DNA of 64,000 nt from the NCBI GenBank assembly GCA_963921825.1, contig OY997592.1:28561730-28625729 (forward strand). Reading direction: 5' to 3'. Positions within the stretch are counted from its first letter, which is position 1; every line of letters begins with the position of its first letter. This DNA comes from Erodium maritimum. Lineage: Eukaryota; Streptophyta; Magnoliopsida; Geraniales; Geraniaceae. Under the pieces are notes generated by a model. It did not search any database. It had not been told where the DNA came from and saw nothing but the letters and a program-made list of their open reading frames with translations. Below are positions 57,081 to 64,000 of this stretch, piece by piece. A program made the position numbers and the translations under genes.

Positions 57081-59473
57081 AATCAAGCTCAGGGCACAAC
57101 TAAAAGCCACCAGTATATCTATTGTTCGATATGTTCACTTATCCTACGACACTCCTAAGTGTCACATGCATCTCTATTGTTCGATACGTTCACGTATCAT
57201 ACGACACCACCCGGTGTCGCCTGCCTTTCTATTGTTTGATAAACTTACTTATCCCACGACACCCAGTGTCACATGCATTTCTACTGTTAACTTTCCCTAG
57301 TCAGGGCCGAGATCCGGCTACTTTTCCCTACCTCGTAACGCTTTCCCAAAAGTTCACAACCAAGCTCCGACGTGCTCACGATCACTCGCCTAGCTTTCCC
57401 TTTCCGCGGTCCTCGGCACGGTCTAACAAGATCACAATTAAAGCACTTTTTAAGTTTGCAGGCAAAGCTGAATTTTAATAAACTTGACGCCCAAATGCAA
57501 TCCCGACAATGTCGATCACTCCCAAACTTCCCAATTACTCGACATTGTCAATAACGGGCCCGGAAAGGCCCGATTCGCTCGGCTCGGCGAATCTGCTCGG
57601 GATTGGAAAACGCCCTTCCGGGGCTCCGAAAATTCCCATTTTGGTTTCTACGATCTTAGAATAATTCAAGGGTTCCAACGCAAACGACGGAATCAATTTC
57701 CGACTTCCGAGCAATTTAATTCGCGTTTAAAGTTTCTAAACCCGTCATTTTCAACTTTTACAATTTAATTCCAAAATTCGTTCCGGGTGTGGATTAACGA
57801 CTTGGGGATCGTCCTAAACCACCCGAACACGAAAACCCGAGACCCGAACACGTGGGCCCCACCCGGCCATCAAGACCCGTGGGTGGCTGGACCAGTTTTG
57901 GGCCGGTTCACCACCATGGTGGCCGGTCCTAGCTCCGGCCAGCCACCACCCACGGTGGCCGAAGCTCCCCCGAGCCTCCGGTCACCGGAAACCGATCCTA
58001 TTCGCTCCAAAATGTTCCCAACGAACCTTACACCTCGACTCATCCCTATTTAACCCGTTTAAGCCCAAACCCTAACTTTCAAACGTATCAAAATGAAAAT
58101 CGAATAGGTTCTCACCGTAGGGAATGATGACGGGAGCTCGATTCTACCATCGTTGAGACGATCCGTCGGTTGGATTGTCGGGAGATCGACAAACCCTACA
58201 CCCTTTCTTCTCTTTTTCTCCCTTTTCTCCTTCTCTTTCCTCTCTCCACTTTCTCTCTCTAATTCTCTCATTTTTTCTAAGTGTGGTCGAGACCTCATCT
58301 TCTTTTCCCTTTTAATTTGTTCAAAACTAACACCAACCCCTTTATTTACAAACTACCCCTCATCTCTTCCCTTTGTTTTGTTCAAAGTAACTTAACACCA
58401 CCACTTGTGTGACAAGTGGCAAGTGGGTCCCACCCTTCTAAACAAATATCTTGTAGATATTTTTCTGTCAGATTCGCGAAATTCGGCCGTCTCGGGCCCC
58501 GAACGGGCCCATTTTCCAAGAAATTACGAAACTTCACGGGCTACAAGGAAACGGCTCAACTAAGACCGCTGTAACGACGGCTAAGCATTTTGGATCCAAA
58601 ACGAACCTCGAACGGACCAAAACATCGATCGGTTGACTTTTCCAGCAAAAAGTCAACCTTTCCCAAATTCGTTAGAAAGTTGCCCTGAGTCCCCCAGAAC
58701 TCACTTTGGTCGATATTGGGGTCAAATTAAGTCCGGTATGACCCTCAGGGTCAAATTTAGGTTCATTTAAGTGTCTGCCCCAAAATTTTAAATATTCCTG
58801 TTTTTCGCCGATTTGACTGGCGTTGACCGGGAGTGGTTCTTACACACCACCTCCGAGACCCCAATCCCAACCATAGAAAATATAAGTCTTGCACCGTCTT
58901 AGGAAATACCAATGAAAAACCCCACCAGCGATGAATCCGAAGCCAAAAATTCCAAGCAAACTTGCAGTGAATGAAAATGTGATCACAATCTTCAAACACA
59001 CTCAGGCATGTCTTGCAAAGCATATTCGAAAGGGAAATTCTGCAACCATGAGACTCCAAGAATACATGCAAAGGTACCGCTTGATTTATAGCTAGCCAAA
59101 CTAGGAGGCCAAATTTTGGCGGCCAGTATGTTAACCACAACAAACGGGTCCAAGGAGGAGAAGAAACGGTCAATATTGTCAGCTGCTTGTACAAGTTGGA
59201 TGTAGTGAAACGAGGAGCTTTCACCCAATACAATTCATCTAGAATGCCTCTAGGACGGAGTCTTACATTACTCAACCGTCCCATAGTTTGTAGGGCCTAC
59301 CTATCTTCCCATACAAAACAATCCCTACGATAGCCAATTTCCCACACTCCCGACCTACAAACTTCTGCCACTTTTCTCTTCCTAGTCGTAATAATTGAAT
59401 ATAATCGGGGAAATTGGAATTGAAGAGCCAAATTGTCCAACCATATGTCTTCCCAAAATAACACCATAGAGCC

Positions 59474-59607
59474 TGTTGGAATGTATTCCTTGCTTTCTCA
59501 TTCATCTGATTAGGTTTAAATACAAAACCAGTATACATGATGTACACAATCCTAATTACAAAATACAAATAGAAAATATTCTCTTAACAATAGAATATAA
59601 TCTAACA
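59474..59607 (-). repeat. Copia 3' LTR (134 bp)
   Basis: On the - strand TGTTAGATTATATTC...ACATTCCAACA, preceded by a G-rich tract (CCTGTAGGGGTG). The LTR is short but within the range of some Copia lineages. The 5' LTR lies beyond the right edge of the window. Confidence 0.8.
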
Positions 59608-60400
59608 CACCCCTACAGGGGATTAGGCAGGACGTTTAGAATGGATCTGAAGTTAGAGAAAAACACTTGTGGAAATCCCTTTCTAAACATATCAGCTATC
59701 TGGGACCAAAAAGGAATGTTCAGGACTCGGACATGGCCTTTGGAAACCTTTTCCCGAATAAAATGAATGTCGAGCTCTATGTGTTTCGTGCGGTGATGCT
59801 GAACCGGGTTGCCATATAGGTAGATGGCACTAACATTATCACAGTAGACCAAATTGGCCTTAGAAAGTGGACAATGGAGTTCCAAAAGTATATTGCGTAG
59901 CCAACAATATCCGGAAACAACATTAACAACGCCTCTATATTCAGCCTCAGTACTTGAACGAGATATAGTGGGTTGCCGCTTCGAGGACCAACGGATGAGA
60001 TTATCACCCAAGAAGATGCAGTACCCTGACGTAGATCGGCGGGTGTCAGGACACCCATCCTAGTCAGCAATAATGTAAGTGACCAAATCCGAGGTGGTGG
60101 AGGAGTATAAGTGAAGGCCCAAGTGACGAGTTCTTTTAAGATAACGAATGATACGCTTGAGAGCTTCCATTTGAGTATCCCTAGGGTCATGCATGTGAAG
60201 ATACACTTGCTGAACGACATATGAGATGTCAGGACGAGTGAAGGTAAGATACTGTAAAGCACCTACAAGGCTACGATAGAATGTAAGGTCAGCAAAGGAG
60301 CACCAGAGTCACCACTCACTTTGGCTTTCGTGTCCACCGGTGTGGTAGAGGGAGAACACAAACTCATGCCAACTCGTTGAATAATGTCCTCAGTATACTT
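59608..60400 (-). pseudogene. Copia RNase H region
   Basis: '[28 protein letters not shown]' and '[37 protein letters not shown]' are strong RNase H signatures. Upstream lies the end of the RT region ('LTFTRPDISYVVQQVYLHMHDP'). A stop occurs near 60062 and a frameshift near 60265. Confidence 0.92.
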
Positions 60401-61264
60401 TCGTTAAGACAAAAACATGCCACTAGAATGCTGGTTAACTGCAACACCCAAGAAGAAAGACAAAGGCCCAAGATCCTTCATACCAAACTCAAAGCCAAGA
60501 AAATCCATAATATAAAGTCGGAGTGCATGACTTAAGGTCGTCAAGATAATATCATTCACATATAAGAGAAGAAAAGAAATATCAGTGCCATGACGATAAA
60601 TGAACAAGGAATGGTCACACATGTTGTGAGTGAAGCCAATAGTAGCGATAAAATCACTGAAACGCTGATATCAGGCCAGGGGAGCTTTCTTTAGGCCATA
60701 AAGAGAATGCTTCAACAAGCAAACATGATCAGGGTGAGAGGGACTCCCGAAACCCAATGGTTGATGCATGTAGACCATTTCGTTGAGGTGACCATGGAGA
60801 AACGCGTTCTTGACATCAAGCTGATGGATGGACCAAGACCGCGAGACTGCTAGACTAAGGACTATGCGAATGGTAGAGGGCTTGACGACCGGGCTAAAAG
60901 TCTCATCGTAATCAACTCCGACCTGTTGAGATCGTCCATCACCTACAAGACGAGCCTTATATCACTCAAAAGAACCGTCATATAGCTTTTTATGACGAAA
61001 AATCCACATAGACCAAATCACATTAGTATTCACAGGACGAGGAACTAATTCCCAGGTCTTATTTTTAATCAAAGCATCAAACTCGTCTTGCATTGCCAGT
61101 TTTAAGTTGGGATCAAAAAGGGAAAGCTTGGGATTTTTCGGTATAGGAGACGGGAAAAGAGAGGAATTAAGGTTAAACAAGTTCTTAGCTTTGAGAATAC
61201 CTTCTCGCGGGTTAGGAGGATGATGTGGAACATCGGGAGGGGACCGGGAAGGAGGAGTCACCAA
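60401..61264 (-). pseudogene. Copia reverse transcriptase region
   Basis: 'MQDEFDALIKNKTWELVPRP', 'WIFRHKK' and further down '[10 protein letters not shown]' and 'GMKDLGPLSFFLGV'. The catalytic box reads YVND in 'FLLLYVNDIILTT' instead of YVDD, so an essential Asp is replaced. Several stops interrupt the frame. Pro/Ser-rich linker is seen at 61150-61460. Confidence 0.92.
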
Positions 61265-61464
61265 TCAAGGAGACGGTAGGCTAGAGGATGTAGAGGCCGA
61301 CAGGGAAGATGATGGTGTATGTTCTCGCAGGGGAGGAGATATGGGAGTGCTGGTAAGAAGCCGAGACTTGGCGAGGCTACTTGGGATGAAAGGATGGAGG
61401 CTGGTCTGGGAGGTACGAGTTGCTGCAAAAAAGGAAGCTTAAGCATTGGGAATATGCTATCATC

Positions 61465-62573
61465 CAAAAAAGAATAATCAACAGTGGAAGATTTAGAAAT
61501 AGAGGAGAAAGAAAATGTCGTTTCGTCAAAAATAACGTGTCTACAAGTTATAACTTTGTTACATTGAATGTCAAAATATTTATACCCTCTATGTTGTGAA
61601 GGAAATACCAGAAAGACACAAGATAAAGAACGAGATTGTAACTTATTAATTTGAGTAGACGGAATTAGTGGATAACAAAGACAATCAAAAATGAAAATAT
61701 GAGAATATAGACAAGTTCAATGAAAAAGAAATTGAGTCGGCAAAGAAAAATTCAGCACTTCAGAAAGGAGAATATTATATAAATAAGTAGACATATGTCG
61801 AGCATGATGCCTAAATGCATGAATGAGTAATGTACGAACCAGATTGTTAATTGTTCATATCTTACGTTCAGTTCGACCGTTTTGAGAGGAGGTATGAGGA
61901 CATGAGAATCGAAAAACCATCCCTGTAGAAGCACAAAACTGACGAAAAGGATTGTTATCAAATTCTTTTTCGTTATCACATTGAAAACTCTTAACCGAAC
62001 AACCAAATTGTGTATGAACATAGTTCTTGAACATAGTGAATATGGAAAGAAAAAAACTTGTGCTTTAGTACCTAACGGAAATGTCCACAAACAGTTAGTG
62101 TAATCATCAAGCAATAATAAATAGTAACGATGACCAGCTGAGCTTAAGACATGAGATGTCCACAAATCAGCATGAATAATATCAAATAGAGAATAAGATG
62201 AATTCAACGAAGTAATAAAAGGAAACCGAGTTTGTTTGCCAAAGACACAAGACTGACAAACAGAAAATTTATTGTGTGCAATACATGAAATTAAATTCTG
62301 ACAACGAAGGGAGTCGATAACCGGTTCCCCAGGATGACCTAACCGAGAATGCCAAAGTGATGGAGACGAGACAGTAAAAGCTGAATGTGAACCAGAAGAC
62401 ACCGACAAAGTGACCGGGTAAAGATCACTAGAGCTATTACATCTCAAAACGTGAGTGCCTGTCCGAAAATCCTTCACAGACAAACCAAGAGGGTCAAATT
62501 CAATTGTAGAACTATTATCAATGACAAAACAGTGCACATAAACAAGAATTTTTATAAGCTTAGATGCATGCAA
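61465..62573 (-). pseudogene. Copia pre-integrase and integrase region
   Basis: 'LWHSRLGHPGEPVIDSL' with 'CQSCVFGKQTRFPF' (pre-integrase zinc finger), then the integrase core starting 'DIIHADLWTSHVLSSAGHRYYLLLLDDYTNCLWTFPL'. The frame shifts near 62050, and the rest of the core (61500-62050) is broken by stops. Confidence 0.9.
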
Positions 62574-63660
62574 AACATCATTCAGGTGTAACGTATGGTG
62601 AGTGGGTAATAAAGAAGTATGACTAGGGTCGGCAATGGGAATATGGGTACCATCACCAAATATTACTTAACGAGTTGAGTTTGAATTAAAATAAGAGTTT
62701 AGACTACTTGAGTTTGCAGTCATATGAGAAAAAGTTCATGTATCCATATACCAATTATGATCCAGTTGTTGTAGAGTCATCATATGCATATCACGATCAA
62801 TGTTAGTGGGAACCGAGGAGACCAAGTGAGCTTGAGGGTGTGGACCCAGAACACCGTGTTAGCCCCTAGATTTTGCAAGCATGCGAGATGATGGTCCATT
62901 CCACAGATGAGTAGGATAAGGACACGGGAGCAGAGGCCACAGACCTATATGCCATGTTGGGTACTACATCCAATTGGCCAAGAAGGTGCTGAGGGTCCAC
63001 GGTGAAACATGCCTCCACCATTCCCCGAATTATGGCCGCCACGGAAATTTGGACGACCTCCTCTTCCACGCCGGTTCTTGGAGCCACGGGTTTCTTGATC
63101 AGTAGTATGCGGCTTGGAGTTATTAGAAGAACCAGACTCAGCATTAGATGTGGCCAGTAATGTTGAATTTGATGTCAAAGCTCTTGATGCAACTAGCTTC
63201 TGCTTCCTTATTTCCTCCATAATTAATCGATAACGAGCATCATAAAATGAGGGCAACAGATTACGATACTGAATAAGTGTGGCAATGTATCATAAGCATC
63301 AAATAAACCTGCGACAAGCTGAAGCACAAGGCGGTTGTTGGAGACAAGAGATCCAATATTCGACAGCTGATCAGATAAATTTTTGAGTTCTTAACAGTAA
63401 GCAGAGACATTCGAAAATTCATTTAAACAAGTATTAGAGAACTGATGTTCGAGATAAACAGCACGAGAGTGCTTATTATCCTGAAAAATGTTGTTGAGAG
63501 CCTGCCAAGCACGAGCAGTAGTAGTATCGGGTTCAATAATTGTTTGAAGAAAATCTGATGAAACAGTACCATAATTCCATTGTAAAACCGCAGCATCCAA
63601 ACAAGACCATAATGCATAATTGGTCAAAAAAAAATTGGATGAAACCTGAGATAGGGCAAT
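62574..63660 (-). pseudogene. Copia gag region
   Basis: 'ARAWQALNNIFQDNKHSRAVYLEHQFSNTCLNEFSNVSAYCQELKNLSDQLSNIGSLVSNNRLVLQLVAGL' is a typical Copia Gag domain, with a stop inside. 'RGRGGRPNFRGGHNSGNGGGMFHRGP' follows in place of a zinc knuckle. Protease is expected near 62700 but is not clear. Confidence 0.88.
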
Positions 63661-64000
63661 AATGCCTAACTAGGCAACGGTTGTGGTGACATGAGCAGTT
63701 GTCTTAGTTGATGGTTCCACAGCCTTGGACTGGTCTATGGCAGCAGTAGAATCTTCACCGGCCTCGATAGATTGTTCCACGACAACAACAACCTTTCCAA
63801 CAACAACTTCAACAACTGTGGCTTTAGAGGAGATCGATTCAGCTAGGGGGAGAGACCGGTACAAGAGTAGCTCCGGTAGAGTGAAGAGCAACAGCATCGG
63901 CAGAGGGAAGAACAACGACATGCCTGGTCGATAAGGAAGTGATGATCTGATGTAGGACGTCATAAACACGACAATGGATCTTAAGTAACTCATACCATGT
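63661..64000 (-). other. 5' part of the Copia gag/leader, running off the window
   Basis: A simple-sequence-like stretch rich in Thr/Val/Ala/Glu codons. An open frame at 63670-63993 has no domain. The 5' LTR and PBS are not within the window. Confidence 0.4.

Larger units (their letters stand above)
55641..58844 (+). mobile_element. Solo LTR (TGTCAC..TTACA family), copy C, TSD CACCA
   Basis: It starts TGTCACGCCCCGAATTC and ends GAGTGGTTCTTACA (3204 bp). CACCA is repeated at 55636-55640 and 58845-58849. It shares 'GGGGTGAGCGTTCGCTCA', 'AAGGAAACGGCTCAACTAAG', 'TAACGACGGCTAAGC' and the right terminus with copies A and B. It contains two tandem arrays. No coding sequence. Confidence 0.93.
54990..59473 (-). 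pseudogene. LINE 3' part (zf-RVT region and 3' UTR), split by a solo LTR
   Basis: On the - strand from 59473: LINE ORF2 C-terminal remnants in shifting frames ('FPRLYSI', 'GVWEIGYRRDCFVWEDR', 59290-59400), then 'PPWTRLLWLTYWPPKFGLLVWLAINQAVPLHVFLESHG' and 'CKTCLSVFEDCDHIFIHC' (zf-RVT). It is interrupted at 58844 by a solo LTR and continues at 55640 with 'WIRTAYLIIWSSWTRINGLVFEGIQ'. A 3' UTR (55250-54998) shares 'CAAGGTATTGCCTAGCTGCTGCAT' with the tail of the ORF1-only element at 39620. A GC-rich GAG/GGC-repeat stretch at 55310-55450 is an oddity. A Copia element cuts the 5' side at 59474. Confidence 0.75.

Noticed and set aside
56714-57103. Open frames of 110-129 aa on both strands in the 57-kb region
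   Set aside because: They run through a 54-57-bp tandem repeat in a solo LTR; the protein repeats are just the DNA repeat.

Overview
This is a stretch of a large, repeat-rich nuclear genome of a flowering plant, probably a eudicot. The evidence is spliced plant genes with GT-AG introns, plant-type Copia elements with an initiator-tRNA-Met primer site, L1-like LINEs with RRM/DUF4283 ORF1 proteins, MULE-type MITEs with 9-bp target-site duplications (TSDs), and a PIF/Harbinger transposase relic. I see no prokaryotic, organellar, rRNA, tRNA or CRISPR feature. The species cannot be named from the sequence.

Only two protein-coding genes look intact. (1) On the + strand at 7648-17610 is a methylesterase-like alpha/beta hydrolase (MES/SABP2/hydroxynitrile-lyase family). 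It has three short exons (252 aa joined) and a 9.1-kb second intron filled with transposable elements. (2) On the - strand at 48737-52223 is a family-43 glycosyltransferase of the IRX9H/I9H type (xylan backbone synthesis, Golgi), with three coding exons joining to 438 aa and a likely 5'-UTR intron. The two genes have no evident functional link. Everything else is transposable-element or low-complexity DNA.

Layout: 1-3.2 kb is a train of small inverted-repeat elements separated by (TA)n microsatellites, resembling the Micron type of MITE. 3.2-7.0 kb is a 3'-truncated L1-like LINE (- strand) with an endonuclease domain split by a (CTT)n run. 7.65-17.6 kb is the methylesterase gene, with LINE-derived and MULE-MITE insertions in its intron. 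17.7-26 kb holds a MULE-type MITE, a Copia LTR fragment, a 5'-truncated LINE, and a long LTR copy with a Copia solo LTR nested in it (TSD GCTAA). 26.18-34.24 kb is a complete but coding-dead Copia element (TSD CTCCC, two LTRs, PBS, PPT). 34-39.6 kb holds GC-rich transposon remains, a MITE with a 9-bp TSD and a second 5'-truncated LINE. 39.6-44.5 kb is a - strand LINE derivative (ORF1 and 3' UTR only) split by a 2.85-kb solo LTR. 45-47.2 kb has another ORF1 fragment and a PIF/Harbinger pseudogene. 47.2-53.4 kb is the I9H gene region. 53.6-55 kb is a MITE in the upstream region of I9H. 55-59.5 kb is a LINE 3' part split by a 3.2-kb solo LTR (TSD CACCA). 59.5-64 kb is a - strand Copia element with a 134-bp 3' LTR, running off the right edge.

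The most useful observations are: the giant transposon-filled intron in an otherwise well-formed methylesterase gene; a LINE-derived family with ORF1 joined to the 3' UTR at the same junction in two copies and no endonuclease or RT (an ORF1-only arrangement recalling mammalian HAL1); a Copia element whose LTRs are nearly identical although its coding region is dead, suggesting trans-mobilisation; and the microsatellite-bounded MITE train. I found no unmistakably new biological system. Family assignments come from motifs recognised by eye; no database search was possible.
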